Origin: Paenibacillus sp. OVF10
Lineage (GTDB): Bacteria; Bacillota; Bacilli; Paenibacillales; Paenibacillaceae
Assembly (NCBI GenBank): GCA_022836915.1
Contig: CP094668.1
Location: 3,410,001-3,474,000 of the forward strand
Reading direction: 5' to 3'
DNA: 64,000 nt
The notes under the pieces are model-generated. The model was not told where the DNA came from, searched no databases, and was given only the letters and a program-made list of their open reading frames with translations. The position numbers and the translations under genes are program-made. Of this stretch, positions 26,763 to 35,818 are shown piece after piece. Position 1 is the stretch's first letter, and each line of letters opens with the position of its first letter.

Positions 26763-28565
26763 ATGGAAAAAATACGTACACGTGCTGAGGTAAACCCAGA
26801 AACCACTTGGGATCTGAGAGACTTGTTTGTAAACGATGTAGAGTGGGAGCAGGAGCTTCGATCACTTCCTCAGGCTGCTGCCCAGATCGAAACGTTCAAA
26901 GGACGTCTTGGCGAAGGCGCTGAACAATTGCTGGCTTGTCTGGATGCTCGTGAAGCTTTGCAGGAGCGGATCGCCAAGACGGCTTCTTATGCCCGCTTGA
27001 AGCAGTCAGAGGACAGCACCAATCCGGTCAATATTGAGAATTCAGCTAAAGCAGGAGATATCCTATCAAATCTGTCGTCGTCCTTGTCTTTTGTCAATTC
27101 GGAGATCGTTGATCTGCCGGAGGGAACCGTTGAACGTTACCTTGAAGAACTTCCGGGATTGGAACCGTATGCGCGCAGTTTGGAGCGTTTGATTCGAGAA
27201 AAAGAACATCGGCTTACGCCCGAGACCGAGAAGGTACTCGCTTCACTTGGAGAGGTGCTGGATTCGCCATACCGTATCTATCTGCGCGGTAAACTGGCAG
27301 ACATGACGTTTGACGATGCTCTTGATGGAGAGGACAATAATCGTCCACTGTCCTGGTCATTCTATGAAAATAATTATGAGATGTCATCTGATACCAAGCT
27401 GCGCCGTTCTGCTTATGCTGCATTCAGCTCGAAATTAAATGATTACAAAAATACGTTCGCAGAAGGTTATGCAACCGAAGTGAAGAAACAGGTTGTATTA
27501 TCCAGGCTGCGTGGTTACGACGATGTTACAGATATGCTTCTCAGCCCACAGCAAGTGAGCAAAGAGATGTACAATAATATTCTGGATATTATCCAGCGGG
27601 AACTCGCACCTCATATGCGCAGACTGGCGGCTCTCAAGAAACGTGAGCTGGGTCTGGACAAACTGATGTTTTGTGATCTGAAGGCGCCGCTTGATCCTGA
27701 ATTTAGCCCTGCCATTACATATGATGAGGCGTGCACACTCATTCGAGAAGCACTTGATGTGCTTGGGCCGGAGTATGGCGAGATCGTAGAGCGCGCATTC
27801 AGTGATCGCTGGGTGGATTACGCAGATAATGCAGGCAAATCCACAGGGGCATTTTGCTCCTCTATATATGGTTCACACTCCTATATCTTAATTTCATGGG
27901 CAAACAATATGCGTGGAGCATTTACACTTGCCCATGAAGTGGGGCATGCAGGCCACTTCATGCTTGCGGGACGTTACCAACGGCTCACGAATACACGGCC
28001 ATCTCTTTATTTCATTGAGGCACCATCGACCATGAATGAAATGCTGCTGGCAGATCATCTATTGAAACGTTCCGATAATCCGAGAATGCGTCGCTGGGTC
28101 ATTTTGCAACTGTTGAATACGTATTACCATAACTTTGTTACACATCTGCTGGAAGGTGAATTACAGCGCAGGGTCTATGCACGCGCAACCAAAGATGAGC
28201 CCATTACGGCGAAGACGTTAAGTCAGCTCAAAGGAGACATCCTTTCCGAATTCTGGGGACCTGATCTGGTAATTGATGAAGGGGCCAAGCTCACGTGGAT
28301 GAGACAACCTCATTATTATATGGGACTTTATCCATATACCTATGCGGCAGGCTTGACGGCTTCCACAGCGGCAGCACAGCAGATTCGGGAAGAAGGACAG
28401 CCTGCGGTAGATCGCTGGCTTGATGCACTCAAAGCTGGTGGAAGTCTCACACCACAGGAGTTAATGAAGCTTGCGGGTGTGGATATGTCCGGACCTGAGC
28501 CGATTCGCTCCGCGGTTGCTTATGTCGGCAGTCTGGTCGACGAACTTGAACGTCTGTATTCCTGA
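26763..28565 (+). CDS. pepF: Oligoendopeptidase F (M3B metallopeptidase)
   Basis: 600-residue cytoplasmic zinc peptidase that cuts short peptides. The zinc site is TLAHEVGHAGHF (HExxH) with the third ligand in the downstream FIEAPSTMNEMLL helix. The N-terminal PepF oligomerisation region begins TTWDLRDLFVNDVEW, and the C-terminus has the substrate-site MRQPHYYMGLYPYTYAAG. Length and motif order fit PepF. AAGGAGG precedes ATG 26763 by 12 bases. It stands alone behind the repeat element and is followed by a strong terminator. Confidence 0.95.
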   Translation: MEKIRTRAEVNPETTWDLRDLFVNDVEWEQELRSLPQAAAQIETFKGRLGEGAEQLLACLDAREALQERIAKTASYARLKQSEDSTNPVNIENSAKAGDILSNLSSSLSFVNSEIVDLPEGTVERYLEELPGLEPYARSLERLIREKEHRLTPETEKVLASLGEVLDSPYRIYLRGKLADMTFDDALDGEDNNRPLSWSFYENNYEMSSDTKLRRSAYAAFSSKLNDYKNTFAEGYATEVKKQVVLSRLRGYDDVTDMLLSPQQVSKEMYNNILDIIQRELAPHMRRLAALKKRELGLDKLMFCDLKAPLDPEFSPAITYDEACTLIREALDVLGPEYGEIVERAFSDRWVDYADNAGKSTGAFCSSIYGSHSYILISWANNMRGAFTLAHEVGHAGHFMLAGRYQRLTNTRPSLYFIEAPSTMNEMLLADHLLKRSDNPRMRRWVILQLLNTYYHNFVTHLLEGELQRRVYARATKDEPITAKTLSQLKGDILSEFWGPDLVIDEGAKLTWMRQPHYYMGLYPYTYAAGLTASTAAAQQIREEGQPAVDRWLDALKAGGSLTPQELMKLAGVDMSGPEPIRSAVAYVGSLVDELERLYS

Positions 28566-28609
28566 TCTGGTTCATATAGTATACGGACAAGGCAGAACGG
28601 GTTGTCTGC

Positions 28610-28650
28610 ATGCACCGCCTTCCTTGCGTGGGGGCGGTGCATCTTATTTT
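28610..28650 (+). terminator. Terminator of pepF
   Basis: ATGCACCGCC (28610-28619) pairs perfectly with GGCGGTGCAT (28633-28642), followed by a T-rich tail. Confidence 0.92.
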
Positions 28651-28675
28651 TGCAAGGGGAAAGGAACGATGATGA

Positions 28676-29191
28676 ATGGCGTTAACGAGCGTGTCCTCAT
28701 CGATGGGCCGATTAAGCGTAGACGGCTTTGGTGTGTTTGACGACATGAATGGAGTACCAGGTTTTGAAGGAAATCAGGGTGGTTTTTTTTCGGGATTCAA
28801 TGAGTTTGCTACAATGAATGCATTTGCTTCGATTTTCATTGGCGGCATATTTCTCATCATTGCGGGAGTTATTGTTTTTGTAATTATTTCAGGGGTACGC
28901 ACGTGGTCATCGAATAACACAGCGGCCTTGTTAACCCTGCATTCAACGGTGGTGGCCAAACGAACCGAAGTCTCAGGTGGAGGCGGCGATAGCAGTGCGA
29001 CTACCCGGTATTATGTTACATTTGAATTCGACAATGGGGAGCGCACTGAACTGATTGTTGGCGGAAACCATTATGGCATGATGGTGGAAAATGATCGAGG
29101 AATGCTGACGTATCAGGGGACACGCTTCAAGCATTTTGGGAGAGATGTACAGCCTCAGTCGGGGGTAAACAAAGGTCAATTTTATACGTAA
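28676..29191 (+). CDS. DUF2500 family membrane protein
   Basis: 171 residues with one membrane helix at about 50-73 (FIGGIFLIIAGVIVFVIISG). The following domain (LLTLHSTVVAKRTEVSGG, TRYYVTFEFDNGERTELIVGG, RGMLTYQGTRFKHF) fits DUF2500, a family of single-pass proteins of unknown function. The N-terminal 45 residues are low-complexity and poorly conserved, so the start is uncertain; GGGGAAAGG lies 11 bases before ATG 28676, and ATG 28745 is an alternative. It lies between a terminator and a hairpin at about 29203-29240. Confidence 0.75.
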   Translation: MALTSVSSSMGRLSVDGFGVFDDMNGVPGFEGNQGGFFSGFNEFATMNAFASIFIGGIFLIIAGVIVFVIISGVRTWSSNNTAALLTLHSTVVAKRTEVSGGGGDSSATTRYYVTFEFDNGERTELIVGGNHYGMMVENDRGMLTYQGTRFKHFGRDVQPQSGVNKGQFYT

Positions 29192-29202
29192 AAAAAGAAA
29201 TG

Positions 29203-29240
29203 CGGCTCCTCCCAGGTGGGAGAGAGTCGTTTTTGGTATA
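29203..29240 (+). terminator. Probable terminator after the DUF2500 gene
   Basis: GGCTCCTCCC AGGT GGGAGAGAGTC can fold through CTCCC/GGGAG with outer GGCTC/GAGTC pairing, followed by five T residues. Confidence 0.7.
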
Positions 29241-29266
29241 CCCAAAAGAAAGAAAAAGCGAAGGGT

Positions 29267-29281
29267 ATTCAAACGCTTACA
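29267..29281. promoter_or_regulatory. cre-like site upstream of rhamnulokinase
   Basis: ATTCAAACGCTTACA differs at one position from the catabolite-response consensus WTGNAANCGNWNNCW. It lies 147 bases before rhaB and would place rhamnose use under CcpA control. Confidence 0.5.
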
Positions 29282-29427
29282 ATGGTGATATACTCGTAAA
29301 ATAAAGTAAAACAGTATTAAACAAAAACAAACAAACAATAAATACAGAATAAAGTACAGGGTTACGGACTGAATTCAAGAGATGCCGTTTGGAAAATAGG
29401 ATGGGTTCGAAAGGTTGGTGAAGCGCG

Positions 29428-30920
29428 GTGAGTGTGCTGGCTTATGATTTGGGCGCTGGGAGCGGGAGAGCGTTACTGGGACATCTAAATGATCGTGGGA
29501 TCGAAACAAGCGAAATTCATCGGTTCAAGAATGAACCGGTGAAGGTTGGCGAGCGGATGCACTGGGATATTCTGCGATTGCATCATGAATTGTTGCAAGG
29601 GCTTACCCTTGTGAAACAGCAGGGAGAAAAGCCGGAGAGCCTGGGGATCGATTCCTGGGGCGTTGATTTTGGTTTGCTTGGCAGTAATGGTGAGTTGCTG
29701 GGTAACCCGTATCATTACCGTGATACACAGTTTAACGGCATGATGGATCAGGTACGCCAAGAGCTGAGCTCTCAGCGAATCTTCGAACGTACAGGGATTC
29801 AGTTTCTTAGCTTTAATACCTTGTATCAATTGGCAACGCTTCAACGCAGCGGTTCCCCGTTACTTCATGAAGCAGAGCGTTTTCTCATGATTCCGGATTT
29901 GCTACGTTATTTCCTGACAGGGGAAGCGGTGAATGAGTTCACCAATGCAACCACAACACAATTATACAATCCATCAGCGGGGCAGTGGGATAGTGAGTTG
30001 CTGGCGCATATTCGTATTTCGGAGAAACTGTTTGGTGAAGCCGTGCTGCCAGGCACCCGTGTTGGACAATTGCGAAGCAGTATCTGTAACGATCTGGGAT
30101 TGTCTCCGATTCCCGTGATCGCTGTTGCGGAGCATGATACGGGTTCAGCCGTTGTGGCTGTTCCTGCAACGGAACGTTCTTTTGCTTATCTGAGCTGTGG
30201 AACCTGGTCCCTGATGGGTACGGAGATAGATCATCCTGCGATTAGTACCGAGAGTCTGGCCTTGAACTTCACGAATGAAGGCGGGGCGGGTGGAACATTC
30301 CGTCTGCTGAAGAACATTATGGGCTTATGGATTTTGCAGGAAAGTATGCGGGAGTGGGACCGCCAAGGGCAGGGAATTAGCTATGATGCGTTATTAGCAA
30401 AGGCGGAACAGGCACCTCCATTTGCCAGTTTGTTTGATCCGGATGATGAACTGTTCATGCCAGCAGGAGATATGACGACCCGAATACGTCAGTATTGCCG
30501 TGATACAGGGCAAGTGGTACCAGAGGATCAGGGGGCTATTGCCCGGGCAATTCTGGAGAGCCTGGCATTGAAGTATAGGAGAGTCCTGGAATGGACGGAA
30601 CAATTATCGGGACAGACGTTCAACGGATTGCATATGGTCGGTGGAGGTATCCAGAACCGACTGTTATGTCAGTGGACTGCAAATTCCATTGGCAAGTCGG
30701 TATGGGCAGGTCCGGCAGAGGAAGTGCCATCGGGAATATGGCTGTGCAATGGATGGCGAGCGGAGCTTTTAAAGATATCTGGGAGGCACGTAAGGCCATT
30801 CGTGATTCATTTTCGGTAACTGCGTATGAGTCGCAGGACAGGTCAATCTGGGAAGATGCTTACGGCAGATTTCTGCGTGTGACGGTTTCATCTAATTCAC
30901 AAGCGGGGAGTGAGGTGTAA
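29428..30920 (+). CDS. rhaB: Rhamnulokinase, frameshifted
   Basis: FGGY-family sugar kinase phosphorylating L-rhamnulose. It has the ATP loop AYDLGAGSGRALLGHL, the SLGIDSWGVDFGLLG segment, and FAYLSCGTWSLMGTE. The frame is lost at about 30718-30721 (GAGG, needing GAGGG), after which AEGSAIGNMAVQWMASGAFK restores the conserved C-terminus, for 497 residues. GTG 29428 is the start. The DeoR-family gene begins two bases after its stop. No rhamnose isomerase or aldolase gene is seen in the window. A cre-like site lies upstream. Confidence 0.88.
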
Positions 30921-30921
30921 C

Positions 30922-31681
30922 ATGCTGGCAGCCGAGCGATATGACCGAATTGTGGAGATGGTGAACGTAAAGGGCAGTATGCGTGTATCCGAGCTTAGTG
31001 AGCGCTGCCGGGTGACGGAGGAAACCATCCGGCGGGATCTGGATCGGCTGGAACAGGCAGGACGACTTCGCCGATCTCACGGTGGTGCAGTGAGTGTGAA
31101 GGAAGATCAACCGGAGATCCCTTACCGGATCAGGGAGACAACCCATGCGGAAGAGAAAAAGCGCATTGCACAAGCGGCTCTGGCGATGATTCATCCGGGT
31201 GATCGCATTCTGTTGGATGCGAGCACAACGGCAGGTTATATGGCAGCGAACATGCCGGATTTCCCGCTGACGGTTTTAACCAACTCGATCCAAATCGCCA
31301 CTGAACTCAGCAGCCGTGACAAGGTTGAAGTCATCTCAACAGGGCCAGCTGGCAGCTCGCTCGTTGTCTTTTGTTGGGCCGCTCGCGGAGCGTTCTCTGG
31401 AAACGTATCACGTGGATAAAATGTTCATGTCGTGCAAAGGTGTACATCTCGAAGGTGGCGGAATCAGTGAATCCAATGAACTCCAGGCAAGGCTGAAGCA
31501 GAAGATGGTTGGCATATCCGATCAAGTCATCTTACTTGCAGATGCCAGTAAATTTGGTGTCCGTGCTTTTGCCCGAGTATCCGGGTTAAATGCAGTCCAT
31601 ACGATCATTACCAATCAGCCATTGGAGGCTGAACAGACTGACCGTTTGAGTGGATACGACATAGGGATTATTACGGTTTAA
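30922..31681 (+). CDS. DeoR-family regulator of the rhamnose genes, frameshifted
   Basis: A close paralogue of the DeoR protein encoded at 20.0 kb; the HTH MRVSELSERCRVTEETIRRD differs at few positions. The frame breaks in GGG at 31342-31344. The paralogue reads TGGQLASKSLSFVGPL there, so two G are probably missing (five in all), giving STGGQLAARSLSFVG and 253 residues. The sensor domain has ASTTAGYMAA and VILLADASKF. Translated from ATG 30922, two bases after rhaB, so it is likely the local rhamnose-operon regulator. Confidence 0.85.
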
Positions 31682-31696
31682 GCTTTTAAATTTTAT

Positions 31697-31741
31697 CTAT
31701 ATAAATTGAACTAAACATTTACACGAAACGGAGTGTTTAGT
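31697..31741. repeat. Copy C, terminal remnant of the interspersed element
   Basis: The first 28 bases (CTATATAAATTGAACTAAAC and on) are identical to the left end of copy A, and ACGAAACGGAG continues as in the other copies. ACTAAACA (31710-31717) is exactly inverted as TGTTTAGT (31734-31741). It looks like an internally deleted copy that kept both ends, lying between the DeoR gene and lutA. Confidence 0.65.
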
Positions 31742-31794
31742 GCAAATATTCTTAGTCAATTCATCTACTAATCAGTTAATAGGAGCGTGTAATT

Positions 31795-32521
31795 ATGAAG
31801 GTCTCCTTATTCATTACCTGCCTCAGCGATGCCATCTATCCCCGAGTGGGGAAGCCATGGTCAGATTGCTCGCCGCTCATGGCGTTCGGCTGGATTTTCC
31901 GCCGATTCAGACCTGCTGCGGTCAGCCTTCCTACAATAGCGGGTACTGGGACGAGACTCGGGTAGCGGCCAAAACGATTCTTGAAGCGTTTGACGACAGT
32001 GATTTTGTAGTCTGTCCATCCGGATCGTGTACGTATATGATTCATCATTATCCCGAACTGTTCGCAGATGAACCGGTGTGGCTGGAGAAGGCAAAACGAT
32101 TGGAAGCCAAAGCCTATGAATTCACTCAATTCCTCGTTCAGGTACTCGGGATAACCGATCTCGGCGCACATTTTCCGCACAAAGTAACCTATCATCCATC
32201 TTGCCATGGCAGCCGTCTGCTTGGTGTGAAAGATGAGCCGATGGCGCTACTATCCCAAGTAAAGGGACTGGAATTGGTTCCACTGCCGTTTGCTGAGGAT
32301 TGCTGCGGGTTCGGGGGTACGTTTGCCATTAAAATGTCCGATATTTCGGGAGCGATGGTGACGGAGAAAGTTGATCATGTCAAAGAGACACAAGCTGAAG
32401 TGCTGGTTGGGCTGGACATGGCCTGTCTGATGAATATTGCAGGTAATCTGCGTTATCGGAATGAACCGGTGCGTGTGATGCATTTGGCGGAGCTACTGTA
32501 TGAGGGGTGCAAACAGGATGA
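31795..32521 (+). CDS. lutA: L-lactate utilization protein LutA, two frameshifts
   Basis: Cysteine-rich (CCG-domain) subunit of the LutABC lactate-oxidising complex. KVSLFITCLSDAIYPRVG opens the protein; QTCCGQPSYNSGYW and FAEDCCGFGGTFAIK are the two CCG motifs. The frame breaks at GGGG 31848-31851 (a fifth G gives RVGEAMVRLLAAHG) and at GGGG 32504-32507 (a fifth G gives LYEGVQTG and a TGA at 32519). The corrected stop overlaps the lutB ATG as ATGA, which independently supports the fix. Length 242 residues. TAGGAG precedes ATG 31795. Confidence 0.92.
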
Positions 32522-34023
32522 GCCAACCGGGAGTTATGGATACTACGGTCAAAGAACGTGCCGGACTGGCCTTGAATGATGATTTTCTGCGTAAAGCGGT
32601 CAAATTCACGACAGAACGATTGCGTAACGGGAAGAAGTCTGCCTCAGAAGAACATGGAAACTGGGATGAATGGCGAGAGCGTGGCCGTCAGATTCGTCTG
32701 CATACGATTGCGCATCTGGATTATTATCTGAATGAATTTGTGAATAACGCCCGTGCGAACGGGGTTCATATTCATTTTGCAGATACATCGGTGGAAGCAG
32801 CGGCGATTGCGCTGGATATTGCGGCGCACAAGCAGGCTTCTACGGTGGTGAAGTCCAAATCGATGGTGTCGGAGGAAGTACATCTAAATCATGTGTTGGA
32901 GTCGGCGGGCATTGAAGCCATCGAGACTGACCTGGGTGAATATATCATTCAGTTGGCAGGCGAAGCCCCTTCTCATATTGTCATTCCAGCCATCCATAAG
33001 AACCGCTATCAGATTGCAGAGTTGTTATCCAAGGAAGCAGGTGAAATTCTGGAGCCGGACACAACGGTGCTCGCTGGATTTGTACGTAAAAAGTTACGCG
33101 AGAAATTCCTGGAAGCGGATATTGGCATGACCGGCTGCAATTTTGCGATTGCAGAGACGGGTTCCATGGTTTTGTTCGAAAATGAAGGCAATGCCCGTAT
33201 GGTATCCACTGTTCCGAAAACGCAGATTACACTGATGGGCATGGAGCGGATTATCCCGTCGTGGACGGATCTGGAGGTCATGGCAACCTTGTTGCCGCGC
33301 TCCGCAACAGGTCAGAAACTAACGATGTACATGTCAGGCATCACAGGTCCGCGTCGTACAGCGGATGCTGATGGGCCGGATGAAATGCATATTATTATCG
33401 TGGACAACGGTCGATCTTTACAGCTCGGTGATCCTGAATTCCAGGAGTTGCTGAATTGTATTCGCTGTGGTGCTTGTCTGAATGCTTGCCCGGTATATCG
33501 TCATATTGGAGGTCATGCCTACGGCGGAACATACAGTGGTCCGATTGGCGCGGTACTGACACCTGCACTCAATGGCAACATTGATGAATGGAACGATATT
33601 GCGGGTGCTTCGAGTCTTTGTGGAGCCTGTTATGAAGCATGTCCGGTCAAAATTCCATTGCATGATATGCTCGTTTATTTACGCAGGCGTAAAGTGGAAG
33701 ACGGCCATGGTAACAAAATGGAGAGCATGGGCATGAAGGGATTTGCCGCTGTTGTATCCAATTCCAAACGTTTCAGTGCGGCCATACGCCTGGGACAGAT
33801 CGGGCAGAAGGCAGTTGTACGCAACAACGGCATTTCTCTCAAGTTGGGTCCTCTCAAAGGTTGGAACAATTATCGGGTTGCCCCAAGTCTCGCCAAGAAA
33901 TCCTTCCGGCAACAATGGAACAAGCTGGATCAGGAACTGAACCAGGAGCAACCCGCCATGGATTCTTCCGTTCGCAGCCGTATGGAGCAGATTATTCGTG
34001 AACGAGAAGAAGGAGGGTACTAA
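32518..34023 (+). CDS. lutB: L-lactate utilization iron-sulfur protein LutB
   Basis: 501 residues. An N-terminal LUD domain is followed by two 4Fe-4S cysteine sets, CIRCGACLNACPVY and CGACYEACPVK, and a C-terminal LutB tail. It passes electrons from L-lactate oxidation, making pyruvate, with LutA and LutC. MTGCNFAIAETGSMVLFEN is the LUD core. ATG 32518 overlaps the corrected lutA stop, so translation is probably coupled; the in-frame ATG 32500 is inside lutA. lutC starts three bases after its stop. Confidence 0.95.
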   Translation: MSQPGVMDTTVKERAGLALNDDFLRKAVKFTTERLRNGKKSASEEHGNWDEWRERGRQIRLHTIAHLDYYLNEFVNNARANGVHIHFADTSVEAAAIALDIAAHKQASTVVKSKSMVSEEVHLNHVLESAGIEAIETDLGEYIIQLAGEAPSHIVIPAIHKNRYQIAELLSKEAGEILEPDTTVLAGFVRKKLREKFLEADIGMTGCNFAIAETGSMVLFENEGNARMVSTVPKTQITLMGMERIIPSWTDLEVMATLLPRSATGQKLTMYMSGITGPRRTADADGPDEMHIIIVDNGRSLQLGDPEFQELLNCIRCGACLNACPVYRHIGGHAYGGTYSGPIGAVLTPALNGNIDEWNDIAGASSLCGACYEACPVKIPLHDMLVYLRRRKVEDGHGNKMESMGMKGFAAVVSNSKRFSAAIRLGQIGQKAVVRNNGISLKLGPLKGWNNYRVAPSLAKKSFRQQWNKLDQELNQEQPAMDSSVRSRMEQIIREREEGGY

Positions 34024-34025
34024 GC

Positions 34026-34751
34026 ATGGTAACTGAACATCAGCAATGGCTCGCGCAATTGGAGAAGAAGTCCATGGAGAAACAGGAGCAGTTCATGAAT
34101 GACATTGCTTCGAAATTGAGAAGACCAAGGCAACGACATGCGCCGACCCAACCCTTTCGGGGAGCACCCGACTTTTGGACTGAACTGGAATGGGATGAAG
34201 AGAAGCGTATTCAAGCATTTACCGATAACTTTGTGAGTGTAGGTGCCCACATTGCCCTGGTTCAGAACATGGAAGAAGTGTCTCAATTTATCGCCAATAA
34301 ATCTCATGAGCTGAGTGCGAAATATATCATTCGTCAAAATGAAGAGGCGCTTGAGAATCTCAATTTGGAAGCACAGTTCCCGGATGTACAGATCTCCGTC
34401 TGGAACAGTCAAGCCGATGAGAACTGGAAGGCCCGGGCAGCTGAGGCTGATATAGGTGTGGTCATGGCGGATTATGCGACTGCATATACAGGTTCGGTTA
34501 CTGTACTTTCTTCACCCGAAAAAGGTCGTTCCGTCAGTCTGTTGCCTACGGTACTTATCATCATTATTCCAGTAGATCGACTGTACACCAGACTGGGTGA
34601 GACGCTGGATCGATTCGACGAAGCGGGAAGAGAGAATCTTCCGGCAGGCATCCACTTTATTTCAGGGCCAAGTCGCTCTTCCGATATTGAAAATGATTTA
34701 ACCATTGGCGTACACGGACCAGGTATTGTATATGGTTTGATTATGGGTTAA
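34026..34751 (+). CDS. lutC: L-lactate utilization protein LutC
   Basis: 241-residue LUD-domain subunit. DIGVVMADYATAYTGSVTV, SLLPTVLIIIIPVDRL and FISGPSRSSDIENDLTIGVH are family signatures. GGAGGG precedes ATG 34026. It ends the lutABC operon before a terminator. The operon follows rhamnulokinase and its regulator; rhamnose breakdown yields lactaldehyde, which can be oxidised to lactate, so the two units could work in series. Confidence 0.94.
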   Translation: MVTEHQQWLAQLEKKSMEKQEQFMNDIASKLRRPRQRHAPTQPFRGAPDFWTELEWDEEKRIQAFTDNFVSVGAHIALVQNMEEVSQFIANKSHELSAKYIIRQNEEALENLNLEAQFPDVQISVWNSQADENWKARAAEADIGVVMADYATAYTGSVTVLSSPEKGRSVSLLPTVLIIIIPVDRLYTRLGETLDRFDEAGRENLPAGIHFISGPSRSSDIENDLTIGVHGPGIVYGLIMG

Positions 34752-34788
34752 CGGTGTGTTAATCGTGATGGTACATGATGATTTTGAT

Positions 34789-34836
34789 AACTGTCCTAGA
34801 TGCAGAATTCGTCTGCTGAGGGCAGTTTTTTATTTT
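34789..34836 (+). terminator. Terminator of lutABC
   Basis: AACTGTCC pairs with GGGCAGTT, with an inner GCAGA/TCTGC stem, followed by a T-rich tract. Confidence 0.88.
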
Positions 34837-34863
34837 GTCTACTATAGTCAGAAACTATTAAGA

Positions 34864-34909
34864 TTATATTAATTATATATTTAACCTATTAACAATAGAG
34901 GTGTATAAT
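34864..34909 (+). promoter_or_regulatory. PerR-like box and promoter for glutathione peroxidase
   Basis: TTATATTAATTATAT (34864-34878) differs from the PerR box TTATAATNATTATAA at two positions. TTAACC (34881-34886), a 17-base spacer and TATAAT (34904-34909) form a promoter just downstream, so a bound repressor would cover the -35 region. Confidence 0.55.
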
Positions 34910-34966
34910 CCATCTCAAGATAGAATTCATATGAGATACAAAAGAGAAAGAGGAGGATGAATACAG

Positions 34967-35521
34967 ATGAGTATATTTTCTTACCAAGTTCCGTTTATGG
35001 GTGGCCACGAAGGTGATTTTTCTGCTTTTAAAGGGAAAGTTCTGCTTATTGTGAATACAGCAAGTCGGTGTAGCTACTCCCGGCAATTCAGTGAACTTCA
35101 GCAGATGTATGAGAAATATGGTGAACAGGGGCTGGAGATTCTGGCGTTTCCATGCAACCAGTTTAACGAGAAAGAACCTGGTAGTAGCGCTGAGGTAGCC
35201 GAGTATTGCAGGAGTCAATTTCAGATATCTTTTCCGATATTGGAGAAGGTCGAGGTTGTTGGGCAATCGATGCATCCGTTGTTCCGTTATCTGATTGAAG
35301 AAGCGCCGTTTAAAGGTTATGATCTGGATACGCAAGAAGGACAGTGGATGGACACCTTTTTGAAGGAGAAGCATCCAGAATTGTATCAAGGAGACGGGAT
35401 CAAATGGAATTTCACCAAATTCCTGATTGACCGCAGTGGGAACGTCCATGGCCGTTATGAAACGACAGTAGCTCCATTAGAGATGGAGTCAGTTATTCAG
35501 AATTTGTTGAAGAAATCATAA
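34967..35521 (+). CDS. Glutathione peroxidase family protein
   Basis: 184 residues of thioredoxin fold. Peroxidatic Cys in NTASRCSYSRQFSELQQ (families usually have NVASKCG), ILAFPCNQFNEKEPGS with a second Cys, and the Trp-Asn pair in KWNFTKFLIDRSG. Such bacterial enzymes are generally thioredoxin-dependent peroxidases. The segment from about residue 110 to 140 is longer than in typical GPx. AGAGGAGG precedes ATG 34967. A PerR-like site overlaps its promoter region, which fits peroxide induction. Confidence 0.9.
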   Translation: MSIFSYQVPFMGGHEGDFSAFKGKVLLIVNTASRCSYSRQFSELQQMYEKYGEQGLEILAFPCNQFNEKEPGSSAEVAEYCRSQFQISFPILEKVEVVGQSMHPLFRYLIEEAPFKGYDLDTQEGQWMDTFLKEKHPELYQGDGIKWNFTKFLIDRSGNVHGRYETTVAPLEMESVIQNLLKKS

Positions 35522-35600
35522 GTATACCTTAATCCCTGTCCTGAGGTCCTATGACTTTGGGACTGTTGAAGATTAGAACTGGAAATGTTAGGGTAAAAGA

Positions 35601-35687
35601 AGATAACGAAGGCCTCCATTTTTTTAATCAAAAATGACCAATATACCATTTCGGTCAGTTAGTTCTTTGATGGTTTTATCGTTATCT
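35601..35687. promoter_or_regulatory. Nested inverted repeats upstream of the P450 gene
   Basis: AGATAACGA (35601-35609) and its exact inverse TCGTTATCT (35679-35687) flank TGACC (35635-35639) and its inverse GGTCA (35653-35657). The gap of about 297 bases before the P450 gene holds no other gene. TetR-type repressors control P450-BM3 homologues through such palindromes, but none is encoded here. Confidence 0.45.
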
Positions 35688-35818
35688 GGATGAAATATGA
35701 AAAAGTGCAAAAAATAACTTGAATCTGTTGATCTGAAGAGTAAGTGTAATCGCGTTTGTAAATCAAGTCATTATTTTTAGTTGTAGAACTCTTAACTTGG
35801 AAAGAAGGAGTGAGTGTC

